DNA from: Halopseudomonas laoshanensis
GTDB lineage: Bacteria; Pseudomonadota; Gammaproteobacteria; Pseudomonadales; Pseudomonadaceae
Direction of reading: 5' to 3'
NCBI RefSeq assembly: GCF_008365385.1
Contig: NZ_QOVF01000003.1
Span: forward strand, 434,001 to 498,000
DNA: 64,000 nucleotides
A model generated the notes under the pieces. The model saw only the letters and a program-made list of their open reading frames with translations. It was not told where the DNA came from and did not search any database. The translations under genes and the position numbers were made by a program. Positions 9,324 to 17,868 of this stretch are shown piece by piece. Every line of letters starts with the position of its first letter. The stretch's first letter is position 1.

Positions 9324-10319
9324 ATGCATGATCCTCTGGTGATTCCCACCGACGAAGGGCTGTATTGCCCTGCTGGCAATTTTCACATCGATCCCTGGCG
9401 GCCGGTGGCCACGGCAGTGATCACCCACGCGCATGCCGACCACGCCCGTTCCGGTCATCAGCAGTACTACGCCCAGCATTTGAGCGTGCCGATCCTGCGC
9501 CATCGCTTGGGCGAACATGAATTTACCGGGCTGGAATACGGCGAACAACGACGCTTCGGCCCTATCACTCTGAGCCTGCATTCGGCCGGGCATGTACTCG
9601 GTTCGGCGCAGGTGCGCGTGGCTCACGATGACGGCCGGGTCTGGGTGGTGAGTGGTGATTACAAACGCGATGCCGATCCGACCTGCGCACCTTTTGAAGT
9701 GGTGCCCTGCGATACGCTGATTACCGAAGCGACCTTTGCCCTGCCCTGTTACCGCTGGCCGCCGGTGGAAGAGGTCGGCCAGCAAATGTGGGACTGGTGG
9801 TCCGGTAACCCCGACCGGCCGTGCATCCTGTTTACCTATGCCTTTGGCAAGGCGCAGCGAGTGTTGGCGGCGCTGGCCGCGCACACTGACCGCACGGTTT
9901 ACCTGCATGGCGCCATGGTCGCGCTGACCGAGCTGTATCGTGAGGCCGATGTGGCGATGTTGCCGACCCAGCCAGTGTCCGAGCTGCCCCGCGACGAAAC
10001 CTTCAACGGTCAACTGATCCTGGCGCCGCCCTCGGCTGCCGGTTCGCCCTGGATGCGTCGCTTCAAGAATGCCAGCACTGGATTTGCTTCTGGCTGGATG
10101 CGCATTCGCGGCAATCGTCGCCGCCGTGGTTACGATCAGGGCTTTGAACTCAGTGACCATGCCGATTGGCCGGCGCTGCTCAATACCATTCGTGACTGCG
10201 GTGCCAGTACCGTGTTGACCACGCATGGCCGCAGTGATGATCTGGTGCGCTACCTGCGTGAACACCAGGGCATCGATGCCCGCGCGCTGACCACCCTGTA
10301 CGGCGGCGAGGACGATTGA
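9324..10319 (+). CDS. Ligase-associated DNA exonuclease (MBL / beta-CASP type)
   Basis: 331-residue metallo-beta-lactamase-fold nuclease of the ligase-associated exonuclease family. The metal motif is intact at residues 35-40 as HAHADH. Further down are VSGDYKRDADP, LITEATFALP, and near the C-terminus ELSDHADW and TTHGRSDDLVRYL, which supply the remaining His/Asp ligands of SNM1-like nucleases. It is the first gene of a four-gene repair operon; its stop overlaps the start of the ATP-dependent ligase (TGATG). Such proteins are predicted to trim DNA ends before ligation. Confidence 0.9.
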   Translation: MHDPLVIPTDEGLYCPAGNFHIDPWRPVATAVITHAHADHARSGHQQYYAQHLSVPILRHRLGEHEFTGLEYGEQRRFGPITLSLHSAGHVLGSAQVRVAHDDGRVWVVSGDYKRDADPTCAPFEVVPCDTLITEATFALPCYRWPPVEEVGQQMWDWWSGNPDRPCILFTYAFGKAQRVLAALAAHTDRTVYLHGAMVALTELYREADVAMLPTQPVSELPRDETFNGQLILAPPSAAGSPWMRRFKNASTGFASGWMRIRGNRRRRGYDQGFELSDHADWPALLNTIRDCGASTVLTTHGRSDDLVRYLREHQGIDARALTTLYGGEDD

Positions 10320-11914
10320 TGCAGGCCTTTGCCGATCTGTATGCCGAACTCGACGCCACCACCCGCACCCAGGTCAAGCTGGATGCGCTGATTGCCTACT
10401 TCCGCGATGCGCCGCCAGCCGATGCGGCTTGGGCTGTCTACATACTCGCCGGACGGCGGATGAAGCGTCTGATCGGACCGCGCAAATTGCGTGACTGGCT
10501 GGCTGAAGCAACCGGATTGCCGGATTGGCTGGTGGAAGAAACTTATCAGCACGTTGGCGATCTGGCCGAAACCATCAGCCTGCTGATGGAAGATGACGGT
10601 GAGCGACGGGCTGTCGAAGGGTCCCTGGCAGGCTGGATCGAGCAGGCCATCCTGGGCCTGCGCAAGCTGGAGGAAGAGCAGCAACGGGTGCATGTGGTGG
10701 CCCACTGGCGCAGCCTGCCGCGCCCGGCTTGCTTTCTCTATAACAAGCTGCTGACCGGCAGTTTGCGCGTGGGCGTATCACGCGGGCTGGTTGAGCGAGC
10801 GCTGGCATCCTTGGGTGACCTGCCCCGGGCTTTGATTGCACGGCGTTTGATCGGCGAGTTCGAGCCCACCGCTGACTTTTTTACCGCGCTGTTCGATGAA
10901 GAGCATCGAGAGGAGCGCGAAGGCCAGCCCTACCCGTTTTTCCTCGCCTCGCCGCTCGAGGGCGAGCCGGCATTGCTCGGTGATTTGCAGGACTGGCTGG
11001 CCGAGTGGAAGTGGGATGGTATCCGCGCGCAATTGATCGCTCGGCCGGGTGGCATCTGGCTCTGGTCGCGCGGCGAGGAACCCATGAACGGCCGCTTCCC
11101 GGAAGTGGAAGCCGCCGCAGAAGATCTGCCGGAAGTGGTCCTTGACGGTGAAATTCTTGCCTGGGATACCGAGGTGCTGCCGTTCTCGCAAATGCAACGG
11201 CGCATCCAGCGCAAAACCATTGGCGAGAAAATGCTGCGCGAGGTGCCGGTGATATTCCTGGCCTACGACGTGCTGGAATATCAGCAGCAGGACTGGCGCG
11301 AACGGCCGTTGCGCGAACGCCGAGCGCTGTTGCAGGAGCTGCTGGCTAATAACGCCGAGAGCGCTATCCGCATCAGCCCCAGCGTCAGTGCTGAAGAATG
11401 GACCGCGCTGGCCACGCAGCGGGAAAGCAGTCGCGAACGCATGGTCGAAGGGCTAATGCTCAAACGTCTGGACAGCCCCTATCGCAGCGGCCGGATTCGC
11501 GGCGACTGGTGGAAGTGGAAGATCGAGCCGTTGACCATTGATGCGGTGCTGCTCTACGCCCAACCTGGCCACGGTCGCCGGGCCAATCTGTACACCGATT
11601 ACACCCTGGCGGTGCGCGATGGCGATGCTTATGTGCCGATCGCCAAGGCCTATTCAGGCCTGACCGACAAGGAAATCCAGAAGCTCGATCACTGGATACG
11701 CCGTAACACCGTGGAGAAATTTGGCCCGGTACGTTCGCTGAAACCCGAGCATGTGCTGGAGATTGCCTTTGAAGGCATTCAACCCTCGCCGCGGCACAAG
11801 TCCGGCATCGCGCTGCGCTTCCCGCGGATTTCCCGCTGGCGTCAGGACAAGCCGGTGGCCGAAGCCGATACCCTGGAGCAGGTGAAGGACCTGCTGCGTC
11901 TGTATGGCGGCTAA
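10319..11914 (+). CDS. ATP-dependent DNA ligase (cisplatin damage response type)
   Basis: 531-residue ATP-dependent ligase separate from the NAD ligase LigA. An N-terminal helical domain (about 1-200) is followed by the nucleotidyltransferase core with motif I EWKWDG (adenylated Lys231), motif III VLDGEILAWD, motif IV EGLMLKRLDSPY, motif V WWKWKIEP, and a C-terminal OB domain. The ATG at 10319 is chosen because it overlaps the previous stop; a TTG three bases upstream is possible. The family travels with an Lhr-like helicase, an MBL exonuclease and PdeM and has been linked to resistance to crosslinking agents. The 3' end overlaps the helicase start by 11 bases. Confidence 0.93.
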   Translation: MQAFADLYAELDATTRTQVKLDALIAYFRDAPPADAAWAVYILAGRRMKRLIGPRKLRDWLAEATGLPDWLVEETYQHVGDLAETISLLMEDDGERRAVEGSLAGWIEQAILGLRKLEEEQQRVHVVAHWRSLPRPACFLYNKLLTGSLRVGVSRGLVERALASLGDLPRALIARRLIGEFEPTADFFTALFDEEHREEREGQPYPFFLASPLEGEPALLGDLQDWLAEWKWDGIRAQLIARPGGIWLWSRGEEPMNGRFPEVEAAAEDLPEVVLDGEILAWDTEVLPFSQMQRRIQRKTIGEKMLREVPVIFLAYDVLEYQQQDWRERPLRERRALLQELLANNAESAIRISPSVSAEEWTALATQRESSRERMVEGLMLKRLDSPYRSGRIRGDWWKWKIEPLTIDAVLLYAQPGHGRRANLYTDYTLAVRDGDAYVPIAKAYSGLTDKEIQKLDHWIRRNTVEKFGPVRSLKPEHVLEIAFEGIQPSPRHKSGIALRFPRISRWRQDKPVAEADTLEQVKDLLRLYGG

Positions 11915-14393
11915 GCCCGCGGCAGACAAGGGCGCAGTGGACGGCCTGGCTACGGTCGAGGCCTGGTTCGCTGCACAGGGCTGGACGCCTGCACCCTTTC
12001 AGCGCCAGGCGTGGCAGGCTTTTCGTGCCGGGCGCAGCGGGCTGATTCATGCCTCTACGGGCTCAGGTAAAACCCTTGCCGCCTGGCTAGGCCCGGTGTC
12101 CGACGCGCTGGATAAGCCAGTACGTACTGGCGGCCTGCGGGTTCTGTGGATCACTCCCTTGCGTGCACTGGCCAGCGATACCGCCGGGCATCTGCAGCAG
12201 GCGGTCGATGCTTTGGGCCTGGACTGGAAGGTCGAAACCCGCACTGGCGACACCAGCGCCAGCGTACGCGCCCGGCAGCGGCGGAAACTGCCGGAAACCC
12301 TGATCACTACCCCGGAAAGCCTCTCGGTGCTGCTCTCCTACCGCAATGCTGAAGAAAGCTTCAAGCATCTGGATGCGGTGATCGTGGATGAGTGGCACGA
12401 GCTGCTGGGTAACAAACGCGGCGTGCAGCTGCAGTTATGTCTGGCCTGGTTGCGCGCGCGGCATTCGCAGCTGCCGGTCTGGGGCCTGTCGGCGACCCTG
12501 GGTAACCTGGATGAAGCCATGGCGGTGTTGCTCGGCGAAGGAGCGGAACCGGGCGAGCGCATTGCCGGTACCCAGAGTAGACCTTTGACCATTCGCGGCC
12601 TGTGCCCGGCCAATGTCGAACGCTTTCCCTGGGCGGGCCATCTGGGCCTGTCGCAACTGGAGGGTGTGCTGGATTATCTGGGCGAGGGCCAGACCTCGCT
12701 GCTGTTTACCAATACCCGCTCCCAGGCTGAACTCTGGTTTGAGGCGATTCTCAAGGCGCGGCTGGAATGGCTGACTGAACTGGGTCTGCATCACGGTTCA
12801 ATCGACCGCAAATTACGCAAGCGCATCGAGGACGGTTTGCGCCAGGGCGATTTTCGCTGCGTGGTCTGCACATCGAGCCTGGATCTGGGTGTGGATTTTT
12901 CCCCGGTGGATCGGGTTGTGCAGGTCGGTAGCCCCAAGGGGGTGGCGCGGCTGATGCAACGCGCCGGCCGCTCCGGTCACCAACCGGGCGCCGCCAGTGA
13001 AATTCTTTGTGTGCCCAGTCATGCTTTGGAACTGGTAGAAATCGCCGCTGTACGCCGGGCCTGGGAGGCGGGCCGGGTTGAGGCAAGGCGGCCACCACGA
13101 TTGAGCCTGGATGTGCTGGTGCAGCATCTGGTGACCCTGGCGGCCGGCCCCGGCTTTGTTCCTGAACAGGTGTTCGCCGAGCTGCGCAGCACTCATGCTT
13201 TTGCCGGGCTGGACGAGGAGATCTTCAACTGGTGCCTGCTGTTTATTACTCAGGGCGGGCCGGTGCTGGAGCATTACCCGCAGTTCCAGCGTGTGGTGAT
13301 TCAGGACGGTCGTTACAGCGTCGAGGATACCGGCATTGCCCGCCGCCACCGGCTGGCGATAGGCACTATCACCAGTGATGCGCAGATCCAGGTGCGCTTT
13401 ATGAAGGGTGGCAGTCTGGGCAGTATCGAAGAAACCTTTATCGCCCGGCTCAAGCCTGGCGATGTGTTTCTGTTTTCCGGGCGCGCGCTGGAGTTGGTCA
13501 AGGTGCGTGACCTGGTGGCCTATGTGCGCATGGCGAAAACCCGCCGGCATAGTGTGCCGCGCTGGTACGGCGGGCGCTTGCCGCTCTCCAGCGAACTGGC
13601 CGACAGCGTGCTGGAGATTTTCGAGGAAGTGCAGGCCGGGCTGTATACCGACCCGGAGGTCCAGGCGGTTGCCCCGGTGCTGGAATTGCAGAAGCAGCAG
13701 TCGGCGCTGCCAAGTCGCGCGCGGCTATTGATCGAGCGCTGCAGCTCGCGCGAGGGTCAGCATCTGTTTGTTTACCCCTTTGCCGGGCGCTTGGCCCACG
13801 AAGGTCTGGCCGCGCTGCTGGCCTGGCGACTAGGGCAACTGACGCCAGCGACCTTCTCGCTGTCGGTTAACGACTACGGCCTGGAGCTGCTCACCTCGGC
13901 CAAGCTGCCGGAGCTGACAGAGGCGGATTGGCATTCACTGCTCGACCCTGAAGATTTGCTCGATCATGTACTGGCCGCGCTGAATGCCGGCGAGTTGGCG
14001 CGTCGGCAATTCCGCGATATCGCCCGGGTCAGCGGGTTGGTGTTTCAGGGCTTTCCCGGTCGAGGCAAGAGCGACCGGCAATTGCAGGCTTCCAGCGGTC
14101 TGCTGTACGACACCTTGCAGCGCTACGATCCCGAACACCGGCTTTTGGCCCAGGCCAGCCGTGAAGTCCTGGAAGATCAGCTGGAGATTCAGCGGCTGCG
14201 GGCGGTATTGGAACGCGCAGCCGAGCAACAGCTGCTGTTGGTGTCCCTGGAACGTTTCTCGCCTTTGGCTTTCCCGCTGTGGGTCGAGCGCCAGCGTAAT
14301 AGAATCAGCACCGAGGGTTGGCGCGAGCGCGTTCAACGCATGATGGCCAGCCTCGAGAAGCACGCAGCACGTAAACCAAAGAGACGCCCATGA
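11904..14393 (+). CDS. Ligase-associated DEXH-box DNA helicase (Lhr family)
   Basis: 829-residue superfamily 2 helicase. Walker A ASTGSGKT at residues 50-57; DEWH box at 162-165; motif III LSATLGN; motif VI QRAGRSGHQPG. The C-terminal half is the Lhr-specific winged-helix and beta-barrel region. It is shorter than the ~1500-residue Lhr proper, which marks the Lhr-core type tied to ATP ligases. It starts inside the ligase gene and its stop overlaps the PdeM start (ATGA), so all four proteins are probably made in coupled amounts. Expected role: ATP-driven 3'-5' unwinding during repair of damaged DNA. Confidence 0.93.
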   Translation: MAAKPAADKGAVDGLATVEAWFAAQGWTPAPFQRQAWQAFRAGRSGLIHASTGSGKTLAAWLGPVSDALDKPVRTGGLRVLWITPLRALASDTAGHLQQAVDALGLDWKVETRTGDTSASVRARQRRKLPETLITTPESLSVLLSYRNAEESFKHLDAVIVDEWHELLGNKRGVQLQLCLAWLRARHSQLPVWGLSATLGNLDEAMAVLLGEGAEPGERIAGTQSRPLTIRGLCPANVERFPWAGHLGLSQLEGVLDYLGEGQTSLLFTNTRSQAELWFEAILKARLEWLTELGLHHGSIDRKLRKRIEDGLRQGDFRCVVCTSSLDLGVDFSPVDRVVQVGSPKGVARLMQRAGRSGHQPGAASEILCVPSHALELVEIAAVRRAWEAGRVEARRPPRLSLDVLVQHLVTLAAGPGFVPEQVFAELRSTHAFAGLDEEIFNWCLLFITQGGPVLEHYPQFQRVVIQDGRYSVEDTGIARRHRLAIGTITSDAQIQVRFMKGGSLGSIEETFIARLKPGDVFLFSGRALELVKVRDLVAYVRMAKTRRHSVPRWYGGRLPLSSELADSVLEIFEEVQAGLYTDPEVQAVAPVLELQKQQSALPSRARLLIERCSSREGQHLFVYPFAGRLAHEGLAALLAWRLGQLTPATFSLSVNDYGLELLTSAKLPELTEADWHSLLDPEDLLDHVLAALNAGELARRQFRDIARVSGLVFQGFPGRGKSDRQLQASSGLLYDTLQRYDPEHRLLAQASREVLEDQLEIQRLRAVLERAAEQQLLLVSLERFSPLAFPLWVERQRNRISTEGWRERVQRMMASLEKHAARKPKRRP

Positions 14394-15037
14394 GTCGTAC
14401 CCTGAATTGGCAGTTGGCCGGCGCCGAAGTGGTGCTGCATGGTGACTGCGCATTGTTCTATCCCGCCGAGTCTGCACTGCTGGTCGCCGATACGCATTTC
14501 GGCAAGGCGGCTTTGATGCGCCGGCGCGGTCTGGCGGTGCCCAGCGGCCAGAGCCGCGATGACCTGCATCGCCTGACCAATCTGCTTGAGGAGTTCAATC
14601 CTCAACGGTTGATCGTACTCGGCGATTTTTTCCACCATCGGCCGATGCCCGGCGAGCCATTTCTGGATATGTTCCCCGGTTGGCTGGCGCAGCACCGGGC
14701 GGTGTCGGTGGAGGCAGTTGTAGGTAACCACGACCGGCACGCCGCAGGGGTGGATATCGGTTTGCGCTGGCACGATCATCTGGATCTGGGGCCGTTCCGT
14801 TTGCGCCATGAGCCCGAGCAGGTACCGGGGCGTCATGTGCTGGCCGGGCATCTGCACCCGGTGCTGACCTTGCAGGTGGCCGCTGACCGGCTACGTGCGC
14901 CGGTGTTCTGGTTTCGTGATCAGGTCAGTGTCTTGCCTTCGTTCGGCGCGCTAACCGGAGGTTGGGATCTGCCGCGCACAGCTGAAGGGCGAACCGTACT
15001 GGTGGTCGAAGGCGAGCTTTTCCAGGGTCCGGATTAA
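14390..15037 (+). CDS. pdeM: Ligase-associated DNA damage response endonuclease PdeM
   Basis: 215-residue calcineurin-like metallophosphoesterase. All metal motifs are visible: VADTHFGKA, GDFFHHRP, GNHDRHAAG and GHLHPV. This is the PdeM type that closes ligase-Lhr-exonuclease operons. Bacterial members have been reported as Mn-dependent nucleases or phosphodiesterases. The start overlaps the helicase stop by four bases. The gene is followed by about 100 bases that include the LexA box of the next operon. Confidence 0.92.
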   Translation: MSRTLNWQLAGAEVVLHGDCALFYPAESALLVADTHFGKAALMRRRGLAVPSGQSRDDLHRLTNLLEEFNPQRLIVLGDFFHHRPMPGEPFLDMFPGWLAQHRAVSVEAVVGNHDRHAAGVDIGLRWHDHLDLGPFRLRHEPEQVPGRHVLAGHLHPVLTLQVAADRLRAPVFWFRDQVSVLPSFGALTGGWDLPRTAEGRTVLVVEGELFQGPD

Positions 15038-15105
15038 GCCCGCGGCGCTGCCATTATGTAACCGGCTATGCAGCCTGGTTGAGCAATGCGCCGACAACGC
15101 TTATG

Positions 15106-15121
15106 CTGTATTTATATACAG
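15106..15121. promoter_or_regulatory. LexA (SOS) box
   Basis: CTGTATTTATATACAG, i.e. CTG-N10-CAG with an AT-rich centre matching the LexA consensus of gammaproteobacteria. It ends 14 bases before the ATG of the radical-SAM gene, so LexA would sit over the promoter or start region and repress the radical-SAM/DUF4130 pair until DNA damage. Confidence 0.88.
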
Positions 15122-15135
15122 TATATAGGTGTGAC

Positions 15136-16350
15136 ATGGAGCTAATCGAAAAACTCACCATTCTGGCCGATGCAGCGAAGTATGACGCGTCCTGCGCCAG
15201 TAGTGGCGCGCCCAAGCGCAGCTCCCGCGGCAAGGACGGCATCGGCGCGACCAATGGCATGGGCATCTGTCACAGCTATACTCCGGACGGCCGCTGCGTC
15301 TCGCTGCTGAAAATTTTGCTGACCAACTTCTGCCTGTATGACTGCCAGTACTGCGTCAACCGCCGCTCCAGTGATGTGCCGCGGGCGCGTTTTATGCCGG
15401 AGGAAGTGGTCAAGCTGACGCTGGATTTCTACCAGCGCAATTATGTTAGCGGGCTGTTTCTCAGTTCGGGCATTATCCAGTCGCCGGATTACACCATGGA
15501 GCAGTTGATCCGCGTGGCCAAGTTGCTGCGCGAAGAACATCAGTTCCGCGGCTATATCCACCTCAAGACCATTCCCGAAGCGGACCCGGCGCTGATCGAA
15601 GAGGCCGGGCGTTATGCCGACCGGCTCAGCGTGAATATCGAGCTGCCGAGCCCGGACAGCCTGATTCGTCTGGCACCGGAAAAGCTGATCGGGAGCATTA
15701 CCGGCGCCATGGGTACCATCGATAGCGCATCGAATGAATCACGCGCAGATAAGCGTGCGCCCAGGTTTGCCCCAGGCGGGCAAAGCACGCAGATGATCGT
15801 CGGTGCCGATGCCAGTGATGACAGCCGCATTCTGCATACCGCCGAAGCCTTGTACGGCGATTATCGTCTGCGCCGGGTCTACTATTCGGCATTCAGCCCG
15901 ATCCCCAACAGCCCTTCCTCGGTGCCTTTCCAGGCGCCGCCTTTATTACGCGAGCATCGGTTATATCAGGCTGACTTCCTGCTTCGCAGTTATGGCTTCA
16001 AGGCCGGCGAGTTGGTCGGCGCGCAGGGTAATCTGCCGCTGGATATCGACCCCAAGCTGGCTTGGGCGCTGGTTAACCGGGCGCAGTTTCCGATCGATCT
16101 GAACCTGGCAGAGCCGGCGATGATCGCCCGGGTGCCAGGCATTGGTATCCGCTCGGCGCAGCGCATAGTCAGCCTGCGCCGGCTCAAGCGCATCCGCTTT
16201 GAAGACCTGCTGCGGATGCGCTGCGTGATGGACAAGGCCCGGCCGTTTATCGTCACCAGCGATTATCGCCCGCGTCAGGACACGGTGGAATCCAGCCTGC
16301 TGCGCCGCCAATTAAGCGATCAACCGGCGCAGATGGCGCTCTGGGGCTGA
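15136..16350 (+). CDS. Radical SAM protein, putative DNA modification/repair (TIGR03916-type)
   Basis: 404-residue radical SAM enzyme. The 4Fe-4S cluster motif CX3CX2C is at C66, C70 and C73 (FCLYDCQYCVNR). The SAM barrel continues to about residue 280 (LFLSSGIIQSPDYTM, HLKTIPEADP, SVNIELPSP). A C-terminal helix-hairpin-helix module (RVPGIGIRSAQRIVSLRRL) would bind DNA. The ATG at 15136 is chosen; an upstream in-frame codon would put the LexA box inside the gene. It is followed 8 bases later by its usual partner, a DUF4130 / uracil-glycosylase-like protein. The chemistry is unproven; LexA control suggests DNA repair. Confidence 0.88.
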   Translation: MELIEKLTILADAAKYDASCASSGAPKRSSRGKDGIGATNGMGICHSYTPDGRCVSLLKILLTNFCLYDCQYCVNRRSSDVPRARFMPEEVVKLTLDFYQRNYVSGLFLSSGIIQSPDYTMEQLIRVAKLLREEHQFRGYIHLKTIPEADPALIEEAGRYADRLSVNIELPSPDSLIRLAPEKLIGSITGAMGTIDSASNESRADKRAPRFAPGGQSTQMIVGADASDDSRILHTAEALYGDYRLRRVYYSAFSPIPNSPSSVPFQAPPLLREHRLYQADFLLRSYGFKAGELVGAQGNLPLDIDPKLAWALVNRAQFPIDLNLAEPAMIARVPGIGIRSAQRIVSLRRLKRIRFEDLLRMRCVMDKARPFIVTSDYRPRQDTVESSLLRRQLSDQPAQMALWG

Positions 16351-16358
16351 GGAAGACC

Positions 16359-17249
16359 ATGCGGGTACTCTGCTGCGAAGACGATTTTGCATGCTGGCGC
16401 GATCAGGCCCGGCAACTGCTGGTGCAGGGCGTGCCGCCGCACGAAGTAGTCTGGGAAGATGAAGACCATCGCCAGCTGTTCGCTGCGGAGCCGCTGCCCG
16501 CTTACGGCGAGCCGGTGCAAAGGTTGCGCGTACCGGCGGCATTGCTCACGGAGCTCGAGAGTGCCGCTCGCTACCGAGCGCCAGGCCGCTGGAATCTGCT
16601 GTATCGAGTGCTTTGGCGGGTGGTCAAAGGTGAGCGGCAAGCCATGCTGGCGGGTGATCCGGACGGTAGCGAACTGCACCGGCGGATCAAGGCGGCCAGT
16701 CGCGAGGCGCATCACCTGCATGCATTCTTGCGTTTTCATCCGCTGCCCGCTGATGCCGATCTGGACTATGTGGCCTGGCATGAGCCCGCGCATGACATCC
16801 TCGCCAGTGCCAGCATGCATTTCGCCGAACGTCTGGGGCGGCAACGCTGGCTGATCGCCACGCCCCGCGATGCGGTCTGGTATGACGGCCAGCAGCTGCA
16901 TTACCGTCAGCCCTGTCCACCTGAGTGGCGAGTACGGGCCGAGGCGGTGCGGGGCAAGGATGACGCGCTGTGGGAAACCTACTACGCGAGTATCTTCAAT
17001 CCGGCACGGCTGAACCGCAAGGTCATGCAGGCGCATATGCCGCTGCGGTTCTGGAAGGGGCTGACCGAGGGCAAGTTGATTCCGGTGTTGCTAAGCAAGG
17101 CGCGGGCGGGATCACAGAAAGACGGGCAGGCCGACGGTGTATCGGGCAAGGCTGGGAAGGTGATTCGTCTGGCGAGAAACAAGGCTGTTGCCGGAGGGCC
17201 GGCAACAGCTCAGATCGGTGTAAAAGACGCGTCGATCAGGGAGTCATGA
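16359..17249 (+). CDS. DUF4130 putative DNA repair / DNA metabolism protein (TIGR03915-type)
   Basis: 296-residue partner of the radical SAM protein, starting 8 bases after it behind GGAAG. Its core is the DUF4130 / uracil-DNA-glycosylase-like fold: FDFA-type opening replaced by CEDDFACWRDQAR, a long helical region with RAPGRWNLLYRVLWRVVKGE, then the conserved HHLHAFLRFHPL, HEPAHDILASASMHFAERL, WLIATPRDAVWYDG and DALWETYYASIFNPARLN. Residues after about 250 form a low-complexity basic tail (KDGQADGVSGKAGKV) that looks like an extension of the family. The 3' end overlaps the convergent SCO gene by 14 bases and contains that gene's likely terminator. Confidence 0.85.
   Translation: MRVLCCEDDFACWRDQARQLLVQGVPPHEVVWEDEDHRQLFAAEPLPAYGEPVQRLRVPAALLTELESAARYRAPGRWNLLYRVLWRVVKGERQAMLAGDPDGSELHRRIKAASREAHHLHAFLRFHPLPADADLDYVAWHEPAHDILASASMHFAERLGRQRWLIATPRDAVWYDGQQLHYRQPCPPEWRVRAEAVRGKDDALWETYYASIFNPARLNRKVMQAHMPLRFWKGLTEGKLIPVLLSKARAGSQKDGQADGVSGKAGKVIRLARNKAVAGGPATAQIGVKDASIRES
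17184..17209 (-). terminator. Hairpin, likely terminator of the minus-strand SCO/cyoE end
   Basis: Perfect 11-bp inverted repeat GCTGTTGCCGG / CCGGCAACAGC with a 4-base loop. On the minus strand it is followed by CTTGTTTCT, a broken T-run, and lies 27 bases beyond the SCO stop. It also codes for part of the basic tail of the plus-strand DUF4130 gene, so it serves two strands. Confidence 0.5.
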
Positions 17250-17868
17250 TTCGCGGCAACCACTGGCTCAACTCCTGCGGCTTCAGCGGCGGCCGCAGGA
17301 ATCCAACGTATTGCCCTTCCGGATTGACGATCACCACCTGGCCACTGTGGTCGACCAGATAGTTCTCGCTGCTGGTGTCCGGCTCGATATAGGCGATGGA
17401 TAACGCCCGTGCCAGCTTGGCCAGCTCTTCCGGGTTCCCGGTCGCGCCGTGGAAACCGGCTTTGAAGAAGCCCAGGTATTGCTGCATCTGCTCGGGCGTG
17501 TCGCGATTCGGATCAACGCTGACCATGGTCACCTGCAGTTGCTCAGCAGAGGCTTCTGGTAGCGCGTCAACCAGTTGCTTGAGGTCGGCCATGGTGGTCG
17601 GGCAGATATCCGGGCAAAAGGTATAACCAAAGAACAGCAAATCCCATTGTCCGACCAGGTCCTGCTTGCCCCAGCTACCACCAGCGGCAGACAGCATTTC
17701 TACCTCGGGCAGGCTGCGCGGGCTGTCGAACAGAAATATGCCTGACTGCGACAATTGCTCACGATCCAGTGCTACTGGACGGGTGACTTTATGGACAATA
17801 GCGCCGATGACCAGGGCAATCACTGCCAGGGTCACTAGAACGGTTTTTTGCACGCCGCTTAAAGCCAT
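17236..17868 (-). CDS. SCO1/SenC family copper chaperone
   Basis: 210-residue membrane-anchored thioredoxin-fold protein that delivers copper to the CuA site of cytochrome oxidase subunit II. An N-terminal membrane anchor (TVLVTLAVIALVIGAIV) is followed by the copper motif CPDIC in FGYTFCPDICPTT and the conserved distal His in VDHSGQVVIVNPEG. It is the last gene of the oxidase assembly cluster; its start overlaps the cyoE stop by 10 bases. The match to the family is clear. Confidence 0.93.
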   Translation of the reverse strand: MALSGVQKTVLVTLAVIALVIGAIVHKVTRPVALDREQLSQSGIFLFDSPRSLPEVEMLSAAGGSWGKQDLVGQWDLLFFGYTFCPDICPTTMADLKQLVDALPEASAEQLQVTMVSVDPNRDTPEQMQQYLGFFKAGFHGATGNPEELAKLARALSIAYIEPDTSSENYLVDHSGQVVIVNPEGQYVGFLRPPLKPQELSQWLPRIMTP

